Shown here piece by piece: positions 36,011 through 45,024 of a stretch of DNA of 54,009 nucleotides (positions are counted from its first letter, which is position 1; each line of letters opens with the position of its first letter). Where the stretch lies: NCBI RefSeq assembly GCF_937863485.1, contig NZ_CALMFY010000244.1, positions 1 through 54,009 on the forward strand. Reading direction: 5' to 3'. The notes under the pieces are model-generated. The model saw only the letters and a list, made by a program, of their open reading frames with translations. It was not told the DNA's origin and searched no databases. The translations under genes and the position numbers were made by a program. The DNA is from an uncultured Nostoc sp. (lineage in GTDB: Bacteria; Cyanobacteriota; Cyanobacteriia; Cyanobacteriales; Nostocaceae).

Positions 36011-36086
36011 ATACAGACGCGATTAATCAGCCAGCGCGTTGCGGGGGTTCCCCCCGTTATAGCGACTGGCGTCGCGTCTCTACTCC
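36011..36086. repeat. Composite palindromic element related to the ATPase insertion
   Basis: CAGACGCGATTAATC (36013-36027) is followed by a G+C-rich module GCGGGGGTTCCCCCCG, then AGCGACTGGCGTCGCGTCTC. The central module is similar to one inside the decarboxylase gene at 52140-52200. It lies just beyond the 3' end of the TPR gene. Confidence 0.6.
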
Positions 36087-36509
36087 TCACTCCTCCAACA
36101 GCCAATTTTTGACTTTTATCAAACTCTGCCAATCTGGTTTTCTACTTAAACCGTCTTCAATACTGCTTTTTATTTCATCGCGCCATTCTGGGTTGACAAA
36201 AATTAGCTGTTGTGCTATGTCAATGTGTTCTCGTAAACCTTTTTGACCTGTTTCCAACATTGCTAAGGCGATATTTACTCTAGCTTGTGGGTCTTGTGGA
36301 TTTAACTTGACTCCCTTCTGTGCAGCTTTGTAAGCCAAATTGGGTTTGTTATCGAGTAGATACAACCACGCTAAACAAATCCAAGCAGAACTATTTTTAG
36401 GAGCGCGATCGCACACTTCTTTAAATACAGGGATTAAAGAATCTACTGCAACTCCAGCTTTATAGCGCTCTAAACCTGTATCAAACAGGGATTCAACTGT
36501 TTGAGTCAT
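36087..36509 (-). CDS. TPR-like protein, 140 aa
   Basis: 140 residues: ESLFDTGLERYKAGVAVDS, then AWICLAWLYLLDNKPNLAYKAAQ and ARVNIALAMLETGQ, a run of helix pairs of tetratricopeptide type (about 2-3 units). Soluble; likely a protein-interaction module, partner unknown. Confidence 0.75.
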   Translation of the reverse strand: MTQTVESLFDTGLERYKAGVAVDSLIPVFKEVCDRAPKNSSAWICLAWLYLLDNKPNLAYKAAQKGVKLNPQDPQARVNIALAMLETGQKGLREHIDIAQQLIFVNPEWRDEIKSSIEDGLSRKPDWQSLIKVKNWLLEE

Positions 36510-36596
36510 AGTAAATTAATCAATAGTCATTAGTTAATAGTCATTAGTCATGGCTTAATAGTCAATAGTTAAAAAACCTTTACTCTTGACTATGGA

Positions 36597-36640
36597 CTTA
36601 TTGACCGGAGCTTTCGGAGTCTCCGGCTTTGGTCTTAACT
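36597..36640 (-). terminator. Hairpin downstream of the IscA/SufA-type gene
   Basis: CCGGAG (36605-36610) pairs with CTCCGG (36621-36626), extended by GACC/GGTC outside, at the 3' end of the Fe-S gene. Short tandem repeats (TAGTCAT type) run from 36520 to 36600 beside it. Confidence 0.5.
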
Positions 36641-36995
36641 AAACCCCAAATGACTTACCGCAACCACAAGTTTGGTTAGCATTGGGGTTAGTAAATTGGA
36701 AGCCACCGCCAATCATGGCATCGCTGTAATCGAGCATTAAGCCGTAGAGATATAACAGACTCTTGCGATCGCTGACAATTTTGAAGCCATCATAGTCAAA
36801 GACTTCATCCTGAGGGGTGATCTTGCTAGTGTCTTCAAAGTCCATCATGTAAGACATCCCAGAACAACCACCCTGACGGACTCCTACCCGTAAGCAGAAG
36901 TCTGTGCCTTGCTTGTCCCGGAGGGCTTTTACCTGGTGCAATGCGGCTTCGCTCAACAGAATTCCGCGTTGTTGAGCCTGAATAGCTTGTGTCAT
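36639..36995 (-). CDS. HesB/IscA/SufA-type iron-sulfur carrier
   Basis: 118 residues with the three Cys of A-type carriers: LRVGVRQGGCSGMSY and CGCGKSFGV at the C-terminus. These proteins deliver [Fe-S] clusters to apoproteins. The N-terminal part ILLSEAALHQVKALRDKQG is typical. Whether it is the IscA- or SufA-like copy is not decided. No other suf or isc gene is next to it. Confidence 0.92.
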   Translation of the reverse strand: MTQAIQAQQRGILLSEAALHQVKALRDKQGTDFCLRVGVRQGGCSGMSYMMDFEDTSKITPQDEVFDYDGFKIVSDRKSLLYLYGLMLDYSDAMIGGGFQFTNPNANQTCGCGKSFGV

Positions 36996-37322
36996 CTGCT
37001 TTTTTAACTCCTTAATTAATCTAAGCGTTACCCTGTATCGGCTTGTTAATGCCTGTGGGTTGCCCTTGGTGTTTTTGTTTTCATTCTAGCGGCTTAGATG
37101 TCGTTAGATGCCAAATTGTAAACACTCCGTCAAAAGCAGCCAAAGATTTCTATTCTAGAATTGAGAGATTCAGTGTATTTATACATTCGGTATTTCTGAA
37201 GTTCAAGTTTTGCGGCAGCCTGAGAAGCAACTATCTTTCAGGTGCAGCCATAAAAATTTAATCCGAGGCTAGCTATCTCCCAAAGTTTACTTCCAAATTG
37301 CTTCTTTTGATTAACTTATTCT

Positions 37323-38969
37323 ATGACCAGCTTTAATCGCTCTACCAGTCGTCGCTTGAAGAAATTAACTCAAATTCCTTCTGTATGGGAGGGCGATCGC
37401 CGTCCGTTGTCATCACCAAGCCAGCACTCAGACTCAGAAGAAAAGGGAGAATGCATTCTTTGGGTAGATTACTCCCAAGGTGTGGTTCGAGGAATGGACG
37501 TGGTAGCTTCAGATGTCGGACCAGAAGCAATAGTTCGTACCTTAATGCGAGCAATGGAGCATCCCCACAGTCCGGCAAGACCTGCTAGACCCCAAACAAT
37601 TGTAGTCAAAGATCGTGAGATCCAATTTTACCTGCGGGGGGTGCTGCAAGATTTAGATATTGCCATTGACTACGCACCAGAACTGCCTTTAATTGACGAA
37701 CTGTTTCGCGGGTTCGCTGACATCCTCGATAGTCAAACCCCCGACTTACCCCCACAGTATGCCCAAATCTTGCGCGAGAAAGCATTTGCAATTTGGCAAG
37801 CAGCACCTTGGGAATTTTTAGAAGAACAACAAATTTTATCAATTGAGATTAATAAGTGGGATATTGGTACACTCTACGCCTCAGTCATGGGAATGCTGGG
37901 AATGGAGTATGGGATTTTGTTTTATCGCTCAGAAGTATCTTTAAAACAGTTTCGCGCCGCAGTTTTAAAAGATGAAGAATCAACCGATCATCTAGAAGAA
38001 GCGTTCCTCAAGCAAGATTGCCTGTTTCTCACCTTTGAGAGTAGTAACGAAACCGATGAAGATGAAGACGAAGACGGAGAAGCTGATTTGGCGGATCTGC
38101 CATTATCAGAAATTGACCCCACCTTTGGTAATATCCACCCCTTAGAAGGACTACGGTCTGTTTTGTATGAGGAAGAAGCACTTGTAATTTTTGTTGCGAT
38201 CGAAAGCCTAAGCCGCTTTATTCGCGATTACCGTCGCCAACTTCATGGAGAAACCTTCCCCACCCTTAGCCGTCGCTATCGCATTTCTCTGCCGCAGTCG
38301 GAAGAATTAACAAAATCAGTGGCTGTTACAGTCTCTACCATGCCGCAGTTAGCAGCAGAATTAGAGGAAATGGCTGGCTTTGATGTCGAAGAACAGGAGA
38401 TTGGGAACCAAGGTTCCTCGACTTTCCAATCATTGCAAGATGACTTGATACCGGAAGATTCTTTCCTCAGCTTAGGTGTAGTGTCCTGGGAAATGTTGGA
38501 GTACCTGCAAAAGGGGGTCAGCTACCATAAGGCTGGTGAAATCAAACAAGTGGGTGATGGTTTACCGGTGATTTTAATTCAAACTTCTCGGCCCAAGGCT
38601 AAAATTGTAATTGAAAGGATCGAAGCAACAGGTGGACTAACAGCAATTTGCTTTAATCCAGGTGCCGACCCCTTCGATGGCGATCGCTACGACCTCGGTT
38701 TATTGCAAACTCAAAATGGCGAATTATTCCTATTTGGTGAATTTTTAGATGAAGATCCTATTCATGTAGAAGCCCGGAAAAAATGGAATCAGCGGTGTAA
38801 AAATACTTTGGGCTACTGTGGCTTAATCATTGCCAAAGGACTAACAGGAGCTTCCCGTGGCAATCCTCAATTACGAGATATGATGGCTTTGTTTGAAGCG
38901 CGATCGCTTTCACCTAAAGATTTAGGTATTGGCACTCTCCAACTCATGCCCCAACTTAAATTTGAATAG
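37323..38969 (+). CDS. Large conserved cyanobacterial protein (DUF6930-like)
   Basis: 548 residues, soluble, without signal or membrane helix. It begins with a basic Ser-rich stretch and has an Asp/Glu-rich insert (TDEDEDEDGEADLAD, about 243-258) and two similar-looking alpha/beta halves. The conserved beginning of the core is CILWVDYSQGVVRGMDVVAS. I believe this is the DUF6930 family; the function is unknown and the label rests on memory. Confidence 0.6.
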   Translation: MTSFNRSTSRRLKKLTQIPSVWEGDRRPLSSPSQHSDSEEKGECILWVDYSQGVVRGMDVVASDVGPEAIVRTLMRAMEHPHSPARPARPQTIVVKDREIQFYLRGVLQDLDIAIDYAPELPLIDELFRGFADILDSQTPDLPPQYAQILREKAFAIWQAAPWEFLEEQQILSIEINKWDIGTLYASVMGMLGMEYGILFYRSEVSLKQFRAAVLKDEESTDHLEEAFLKQDCLFLTFESSNETDEDEDEDGEADLADLPLSEIDPTFGNIHPLEGLRSVLYEEEALVIFVAIESLSRFIRDYRRQLHGETFPTLSRRYRISLPQSEELTKSVAVTVSTMPQLAAELEEMAGFDVEEQEIGNQGSSTFQSLQDDLIPEDSFLSLGVVSWEMLEYLQKGVSYHKAGEIKQVGDGLPVILIQTSRPKAKIVIERIEATGGLTAICFNPGADPFDGDRYDLGLLQTQNGELFLFGEFLDEDPIHVEARKKWNQRCKNTLGYCGLIIAKGLTGASRGNPQLRDMMALFEARSLSPKDLGIGTLQLMPQLKFE

Positions 38970-40861
38970 TTGCACGAATTGCCGCAATCCTCAATCTCAA
39001 ATTGTGGCCATGAAAAATTAAGTTGATGTGCATTTCATTTGCATATTGAGCAAACTCAGTACTGAGGAGCAAGTGGCATTACTGTGTCGTCAGTAAACTG
39101 AATACTTAGTACTGTTGCACCTAGAGGATAGATTTAGTAATCAAAAACCTAACCCCCCAGCCCCTTGTAGGGTTTGGCTCCCCCAACTCCCCTCTTTGCT
39201 TGCCTAACGGCAGGCTGACGCCAAGATCGAGGGGTTGGGGGAGAGTTTCTTCCAGGATTACTAAATTGGTGTTTTAATACATGCTCTGCACGGCAGTCTT
39301 TTAACTGGAGCTAACGGAAAGGTCTCCAGCTTTACTCACAACTCAGCACTTTTCATCCTTATTTATCCGCGTACCTCTTAAAGCGCGGCACTTTGCTATC
39401 CACATTCATGTATATGTCAACGCCACTATGTGACCAATGATTAAAAGTTAACTTTACTTAAATTTCATGAAGTATGTGTATTCTCATAGTTTTCCAGTAA
39501 TTTAATTTGAGATTTTCCAGTATAAATCAGTACAAATTACCAGAAAATTATTTACAAAGTCCGGTTTAATCAAACCTAGCCGATACACTTCAATATCAAA
39601 ATCTTTTTTTTAATAAGTTTTTGAGCTTAGGATCTTGTTATGTATCAATATCATTAAGCAAAAACTCAGGTAAGAGATTTCTCTTTGTAATTTTTTTATA
39701 AACTGTAAAATTGATATCATTTAGTATCTAAATAAAGTTTATTTAAAGCAGAGAAATCATAGCTATAATAAATAGACTACCCAAAAATATTGAAATATAC
39801 CATTGTTTTTATAAGGGTAATTACTAAAAAATAATGGTAGAAATTTAAAACTTTTTTGGTAGTAGTTTTTTCTTGGTTTTAGATATGAAAAACCTGTTCA
39901 ATATGGAATCTTTAGCACAGTAATCGGAGAAAAATGATTTGTATAACCTGCTGATAGATGAATATTATGAATAGCAAAAATATCGTTGAATTTAACATAA
40001 ATTATATAGCTAGAGGGAGGAGAAAACACATCTAAAATTTCATCGTATCTCTACGATGAGTTAGTGTAAAAGCATGAAATAAAACTAAAATATTCTTATC
40101 AACAACACTCAAATAACATCATATTTATTTTCAAGTGATTCATCTGTGTAAAATTACAGATAATGCTGTTAAATTTTATTACAGAATTTGGCTATTTACA
40201 CTCAGAAAACTGAGTCTTGTCCCCTTTTTTATGCCTACTATATTGGCACGGAAAAGCAATCAGCTTGATCAAGGGGAGCCAAAATTTATAACTGTTCACG
40301 TGGCTCTGAACTTCTTGGTTACATTAATGGGTGCAGATGGATGTTTGTTCTAAAGCGATCGCTTATCTGCCTACTTTTAAGTGATTATTTGCGACCTCTA
40401 TAGACCATTAAAACCCGCCTGTAAGCCAGCATTTCAGCATGATCGTAATTCTACAGCTTTATTTTCTGGTGTCATACCAGATGTTCTCTCAAAGCAGGTT
40501 TGGCAAACTTGGTTAACACAGAAGGTCAAATGCTTTCGATAAAGAATAATTTTGTAAATCTTGATTGAGTCAAAAGTAGATGTCTCAAATTCATTTATAA
40601 AATTTCTTTGTCAGGCTTTACTTATGCTGTTAGTGGGATTATCAGCTTCAAAAGCAGCTATGTGCTGTTCATCTTGTCAAAATAGTAACAAAGAAAGTGT
40701 AGTTTTTTGATTTTTTTAGAAAATGATGAATACTTTGACAAAACGAACATTTTTAATATTAATGGTCTTACTTGTTTCCGGCGACAAACTCTGATAATGT
40801 TATCGGTTCCCTCATTACTTGGACTCTTTCAAAAATACTAAAAGATACAGCAGATAGCAGC
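38970..40861. other. 1.9-kb AT-rich gene desert
   Basis: Contains a C-rich dispersed repeat (39150-39245), a terminator-like hairpin (CTGGAG at about 39307, CTCCAG at about 39327), and a small hairpin TTCATCGTA-TCTC-TACGATGA near 40040 following a strong AGGGAGGAGAAAA motif at 40013-40025 that does not lead to a supportable ORF. The remainder is AT-rich, often above 70 percent by eye. A 72-codon frame at 40135 is judged spurious. Confidence 0.5.
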
Positions 40862-41038
40862 ATGACAATGACAAATAAAAAATGGGCCGTAAAACGCATA
40901 ACAGTCAATCTCGCAACACAGGAAGCCGAAAAACTAGATAAATATTGTCAACAAACAGGTAGACCTGCAACCGATGTGATTCGCGAACTGATTAGAAGTT
41001 TGCCGATCTCCGACGATAGCAAAGATGTAAACAGGTAA
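40862..41038 (+). CDS. Ribbon-helix-helix (CopG-like) protein
   Basis: From the ATG at 40862 the product is 58 residues: MTMTNKKWAVKRITVNLATQ, then EAEKLDKYCQQTGRPATDVI and RELIRSLP. The beta strand (KRITVNL) and two helices fit the RHH DNA-binding fold used by antitoxins and small repressors. The longer frame starts at a TTG (40772) and adds 30 residues of doubtful value. No toxin gene is adjacent. Confidence 0.65.
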   Translation: MTMTNKKWAVKRITVNLATQEAEKLDKYCQQTGRPATDVIRELIRSLPISDDSKDVNR

Positions 41039-41140
41039 GAAGATACTTTTACAACTCACCAGATAACTGCTTTACCACAAAAAAATAGCTATGATACTTT
41101 TTTGAGTTTGCCATGATGGACAAGGTTTGTCTAGCCAATA

Positions 41141-41164
41141 CAGACGCGATTTTTCTCGCGTCTG
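41141..41164. repeat. 9-bp-arm hairpin of the CAGACGCGA family
   Basis: CAGACGCGA (41141-41149) and TCGCGTCTG (41156-41164) around six bases. It is the same arm as the palindrome inside the P-type ATPase gene. Confidence 0.7.
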
Positions 41165-41313
41165 ATCATTTACGGGGATTAAACAAAAGTGATCAAAGAG
41201 GTTTTAGTATCGATGTTGCCATACCTTGATATACTGGTGAAGTTGATATTAAGTAGCAAATTCCGACACCAAGCCAGTTACAATCTGTAAAGAAACTGAA
41301 AAGGAACGACGGA

Positions 41314-42750
41314 ATGCGCGTTGCAATCGTAGGTGCGGGACTGGCTGGGCTAGCAACCGCAGTAGATCTAGCGGATGCTGGTTGTGAAGTAGAGATTTTT
41401 GAGTCTCGTCCGTTTGTGGGTGGTAAAGTTGGCAGTTGGGTTGATGGAGAAGGCAACCATCTAGAAATGGGGTTGCATGTATTTTTCGGCTGCTACTACC
41501 AACTATTTGACTTGATGAAAAAAGTGGGGGTGTTAGAAAATTTACGCCTCAAGGAACATACCCACACTTTTATTAACAAAGGGGGGCACCTTGGTGCTTT
41601 GGATTTCCGTTTCCTTACAGGTGCGCCTTTCAATGGCTTAAAGGCATTTTTCACTACTTCTCAACTATCGTTGCAGGATAAATTGCAAAATGCGATCGCT
41701 TTGGGTACTAGTCCCATAGTTCGCGGATTGGTAGACTTTAACGGGGCGATGAAAACCATCCGCAAATTAGATAAAATTAGTTTTGCTGACTGGTTCCGCA
41801 GTCACGGTGGGAGTAATGGCAGCATCAAACGCATGTGGAACCCCATCGCCTATGCATTGGGATTTATTGATTGCGAAAATATGTCTGCCCGTTGTATGTT
41901 AACGATATTCCAGTTATTTGCAGCCAGAACAGAAGCCTCAGTTTTGCGAATGCTAGAAGGTTCTCCCCACGAGTATTTACATAAGCCCATTCTGAAATAT
42001 TTGGAAGTTAGAGGCACCAAAGTTTATACCCGTCGGCAAGTTCGGGAAATTCAGTTTACATCAAACGAACAAACCCATGTCACTGGTATAGTAGTTGCGC
42101 AAGGTGATACAGTAGAAACTATTACTGCTGATGCTTACGTTTTTGCCTGTGATGTTCCAGGAATTCAACGCATCCTACCCCACGAGTGGCGTAAGTGGTC
42201 AGAATTTGACAATATTTACAAACTGGATGCAGTGCCAGTGGCTACAGTGCAGTTACGCTTCGATGGTTGGGTAACGGAACTAAATGATGGAGAGCAACGT
42301 AAACAGCTAAATCATGCGGCTGGAATAGATAATTTACTTTACACAGCTGATGCTGACTTTTCTTGTTTTGCCGATTTGGCGTTGACTAGCCCTGCTGATT
42401 ATTATCGCCCAGGACAGGGGTCATTATTGCAGCTAGTGCTGACACCGGGAGATCCGTTTATTGCCCAAAGTAATGAAGCGATCGCGCAGCATGTCCTCAA
42501 GCAAGTGCATGAACTGTTTCCCTCATCGCGGGAGCTAAATATGACTTGGTACAGCGTGGTAAAACTTGCTCAGTCTCTCTACCGAGAAGCGCCAGGGATG
42601 GACGCGTACCGTCCTAACCAAAAAACACCAGTAGATAATTTCTTCCTTGCAGGGAGTTATACTCAGCAAGACTATATCGACAGCATGGAAGGAGCGACTA
42701 TTTCTGGACGGCGGGCAGCAAAAGTGATTTTGGAGACTTTGAAGAGATAA
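41314..42750 (+). CDS. crtQ: Zeta-carotene desaturase
   Basis: The 478-residue flavoprotein starts with the FAD motif VAIVGAGLAGLATAVDLADAG (about 3-23), then FESRPFVGGKVGSW and GNHLEMGLHVFFGCYYQLF, the plant-type carotene desaturase pattern. The C-terminal FAD contact reads FFLAGSYTQQDYIDSMEGA. It introduces the last double bonds on the way from zeta-carotene to lycopene at the thylakoid or plasma membrane. An AAGGAA site lies before the ATG. It is followed by an SRPBCC gene, the usual arrangement in cyanobacteria. Confidence 0.93.
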   Translation: MRVAIVGAGLAGLATAVDLADAGCEVEIFESRPFVGGKVGSWVDGEGNHLEMGLHVFFGCYYQLFDLMKKVGVLENLRLKEHTHTFINKGGHLGALDFRFLTGAPFNGLKAFFTTSQLSLQDKLQNAIALGTSPIVRGLVDFNGAMKTIRKLDKISFADWFRSHGGSNGSIKRMWNPIAYALGFIDCENMSARCMLTIFQLFAARTEASVLRMLEGSPHEYLHKPILKYLEVRGTKVYTRRQVREIQFTSNEQTHVTGIVVAQGDTVETITADAYVFACDVPGIQRILPHEWRKWSEFDNIYKLDAVPVATVQLRFDGWVTELNDGEQRKQLNHAAGIDNLLYTADADFSCFADLALTSPADYYRPGQGSLLQLVLTPGDPFIAQSNEAIAQHVLKQVHELFPSSRELNMTWYSVVKLAQSLYREAPGMDAYRPNQKTPVDNFFLAGSYTQQDYIDSMEGATISGRRAAKVILETLKR

Positions 42751-42863
42751 CGTAGACACGCAGTGGCTTGCCGCAGGCTACCGCAAAGGGGAGGCAGCGC
42801 GGTCTTGGGGGTCTCCCCCATGAGGGACTGCCGTCGCAAAGGACGCAAAGGAAGAAGAGAGTA
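42751..42863. repeat. Repeat insertion between crtQ and the SRPBCC gene
   Basis: A G+C-rich module (GCAGTGGCTTGCCGCAGGC, then GGGGGTCTCCCCCATGAGGG and GACTGCCGTCGCAAAGG) fills the 113-base spacer. It creates a false upstream start for the SRPBCC ORF. Confidence 0.6.
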
Positions 42864-43307
42864 ATGTCAGATTGGTTAGAGCATACTGTACAGGTAGAAG
42901 TAGAAGTTCCTATAGATTTAGTATGGAGCCTCTGGTCTGATTTGGAGCAAATGCCCCGGTGGATGAAGTGGATTGATTCGGTGAAAATTCCGCCAGATAA
43001 TCCAGATATATCTCTTTGGAAATTAAAGACGGGCAGTTTAGAATTTACTTGGAAATCCCGAATTCTCAAAGTTATTCCCAACCAAATTATCCAATGGGAG
43101 TCGATTGATGGGTTGCCAAATCAGGGAGCGATTCGCTTTTACGATCGCAACAATAGTAGCATTGTTAAAATGACCATTTCCTACGCTATCCCCGGCATTC
43201 TTGGCAAAATCATGGATAACTTGTTTTTGGGACGGATAGTTGAATCGACAATTCAAGCTGATTTGGAAAGGTTTAAAGAATACGCGCTGAATGTTAAAGC
43301 TAATTGA
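42864..43307 (+). CDS. SRPBCC (polyketide-cyclase/START-like) protein
   Basis: From the ATG at 42864, preceded by GAAGAAGAGAG, the product is 147 residues beginning MSDWLEHTVQVEVEVPIDL. The sequence VWSLWSDLEQMPRWMKWIDSV is the SRPBCC/COQ10-type ligand-pocket start. The position right after crtQ is conserved in many cyanobacteria and suggests a role with carotenoids or membrane lipids. The longer frame from 42768 runs through repeat DNA and is rejected. Confidence 0.8.
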   Translation: MSDWLEHTVQVEVEVPIDLVWSLWSDLEQMPRWMKWIDSVKIPPDNPDISLWKLKTGSLEFTWKSRILKVIPNQIIQWESIDGLPNQGAIRFYDRNNSSIVKMTISYAIPGILGKIMDNLFLGRIVESTIQADLERFKEYALNVKAN

Positions 43308-43460
43308 TAAAGATAGCAAAAACAGGCAGTAGGAAACAATGTGTATAAGTTTCTTGCTGTCTGATGGGGAAATATGGATTTTTTAATGGTTAGAGGAGGT
43401 GCAATCAAGCATTATTATTGGTTGATTAGGGCTTGTTAAAGCCTAAAACTTGATTTTTTT

Positions 43461-43832
43461 TCAATTACTAAAAACAGGATCAAATTTTCCTGGATTCATC
43501 TTTTTTATGAAATCTACAACTTCAACGAATTCATCTCTGTCTTCTGCTTCCCCAAAAATTCTTAACAAGAAAACAGATTCATTTTTATAAAAGGGTGGAT
43601 AGATTCCTTTTGGGAAAACATCAGGAGGACAGCTTCCTTTTGGGAAAACATTTTTTTCTATCTCTAGGACTTTTATACGCAACTTCCTCTTTTTATCATT
43701 TATATTCCAATTAAGCCAAAAGAATTCATCTTGTTTGAGTCCAGGGTCAAAGTCATATGTTGCCACAGTCCAAAATATAGGCTGTTGATTGACAGTGAGC
43801 AGTGAAGTAACCTCAATTAGACAGATAAACAT
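43461..43832 (-). CDS. Hypothetical protein with tandem 10-residue repeat
   Basis: 123 residues with no recognised family. Two copies of a VFPKG-x-PP unit (about residues 62-71 and 72-81) come from an 18-base direct repeat (43604-43621 and 43634-43651) spaced 30 bases. No signal or membrane helix. It follows another small gene on the same strand by 37 bases. Confidence 0.5.
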   Translation of the reverse strand: MFICLIEVTSLLTVNQQPIFWTVATYDFDPGLKQDEFFWLNWNINDKKRKLRIKVLEIEKNVFPKGSCPPDVFPKGIYPPFYKNESVFLLRIFGEAEDRDEFVEVVDFIKKMNPGKFDPVFSN

Positions 43833-43869
43833 AACACTATATTTAATTTACATACATATTATCACTTGT

Positions 43870-44124
43870 TTAATCGGTTACTTTTTCAAAACCGATATAA
43901 CTTTCTAATAATTCTAGCTTAATGTCTTCAAAGCCTTTATTTTCCAATAGCTTTATTAGGTTTGCATTATCGCTAATACCGTATAATGATGAATATCTTT
44001 CAGGAAGAATAGTATAAGTCCATTTACCATTATGAAGCTGTTTATTTTTTATTAACCCATGTTCTAAACCTACTTCGCTAAAGTTTGTAGTGCTTGAAAA
44101 CCAAAGAGGAACAAATTTTGCCAT
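43870..44124 (-). CDS. Hypothetical protein, 84 aa
   Basis: The start is the ATG at 44124 (MAKFVPLWFSSTTNFSEVGL) with AGGTGG upstream. The rest reads as a small mixed alpha/beta protein (WTYTILPERYSSLYGISD, then LLENKGFEDIKLELLESY). No family recognised. It forms a two-gene unit with the 123-residue protein; an effector/immunity or toxin/antitoxin relation is possible but unproven. Confidence 0.5.
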   Translation of the reverse strand: MAKFVPLWFSSTTNFSEVGLEHGLIKNKQLHNGKWTYTILPERYSSLYGISDNANLIKLLENKGFEDIKLELLESYIGFEKVTD

Positions 44125-44381
44125 AATTACCACCTGACTAAATGGTGTTTTATTAATAAAATATTATTTGCCTACTGAAGTACTTGAGAGACAATTACGT
44201 TTAACAGTGACAATTACCAAGTGCGATCGCCCAATTTTATAGTTAAGGCACACATTGACAAGCTAATATACAAACTATTTAAGTGAAAAGAATCAGTAAT
44301 AATACATAAAAATACTATTTAGACAAAAAAAGCTGCGATCGCGCAAATTGTCCAGTATTAGTTACCACCTAGTAAATTGCG

Positions 44382-44600
44382 TTAACGCACCCTACTTACT
44401 GTTGGTTCTGGAAGTGGATCACCTACAGCTTCGTAAGCAATAATTAAAGAGTCTAAGGCTTCAATTCCATTTGCCACAGCCAACTCGTAAGTATCCCCAT
44501 GAGTCCGCCAGCGTTGTCCTGGAAAATCAGGGAATTCTACTAAGAAGCAATCATCTTCTTTAGACGACTGAATAACCATTTCGTATTTAAGCTCACTCAT
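44382..44600 (-). CDS. HicB-like antitoxin-type protein (orphan)
   Basis: 72 residues: YEMVIQSSKEDDCFLVEFPD, then the HicB core (PGQRWRTHGDTYELAVANG, EALDSLIIAYEAVGDPLPEP). This is the RNase H-like HicB fold without the DNA-binding tail. No HicA toxin gene is seen next to it; the sequence before it encodes only a 13-codon frame. Confidence 0.75.
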   Translation of the reverse strand: MSELKYEMVIQSSKEDDCFLVEFPDFPGQRWRTHGDTYELAVANGIEALDSLIIAYEAVGDPLPEPTVSRVR

Positions 44601-44657
44601 CTTGTTTCTTTTCCTCTACTTGTTCGTCTGACATTCTGAACTTAGAGGGTTAAAAAA

Positions 44658-44894
44658 CTACCAAGTTGGGTCGCTAAACAAATTAATCGTCAATTCCTTG
44701 CGTGGTGGTACTGCGGTGATACAAGCGCGGATGATCTCTCCATCCTCTAATTCCACAGTACAAGCGTGACAAGACCCCATAAGACAACCAGTGGGAATAA
44801 ATACCCCAGCCCGGTCTGCTACATCCAACAGGGCTTCTCCCACTTCGGCATCTACTGTGACATCATCTGGTAAAAAGCGGACACGAACAATCAT
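44658..44894 (-). CDS. 2Fe-2S ferredoxin-type protein
   Basis: 78 residues from the ATG at 44894. The plant-type [2Fe-2S] ligands are in PTGCLMGSCHACTVELEDG and the following RACI. Shorter than photosynthetic ferredoxin (about 98), so a specialised electron carrier. It lies between the HicB-like gene and cobQ on the same strand, partner unknown. Confidence 0.88.
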   Translation of the reverse strand: MIVRVRFLPDDVTVDAEVGEALLDVADRAGVFIPTGCLMGSCHACTVELEDGEIIRACITAVPPRKELTINLFSDPTW

Positions 44895-45024
44895 CAATGT
44901 TACGCATTTAATTTAGTATTGACTCGTAAAGGTTGTTCTTTGTCATTGGTCATTAGTCTTTTGTAAAGACAAATGACAAATAACTAGCTTAACGAAAAAA
45001 TGTGCAATTTTTATGCACTTTAGC

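Noticed and set aside
40135..40353. 72-codon frame in the gene desert
   Set aside because: No ribosome site, unusual composition and no recognisable family; AT-rich chance frame.
42768..42863. Longer N-terminus for the SRPBCC protein
   Set aside because: The extra residues are encoded by repeat DNA. The ATG at 42864 has a purine-rich ribosome site and gives the normal family start.
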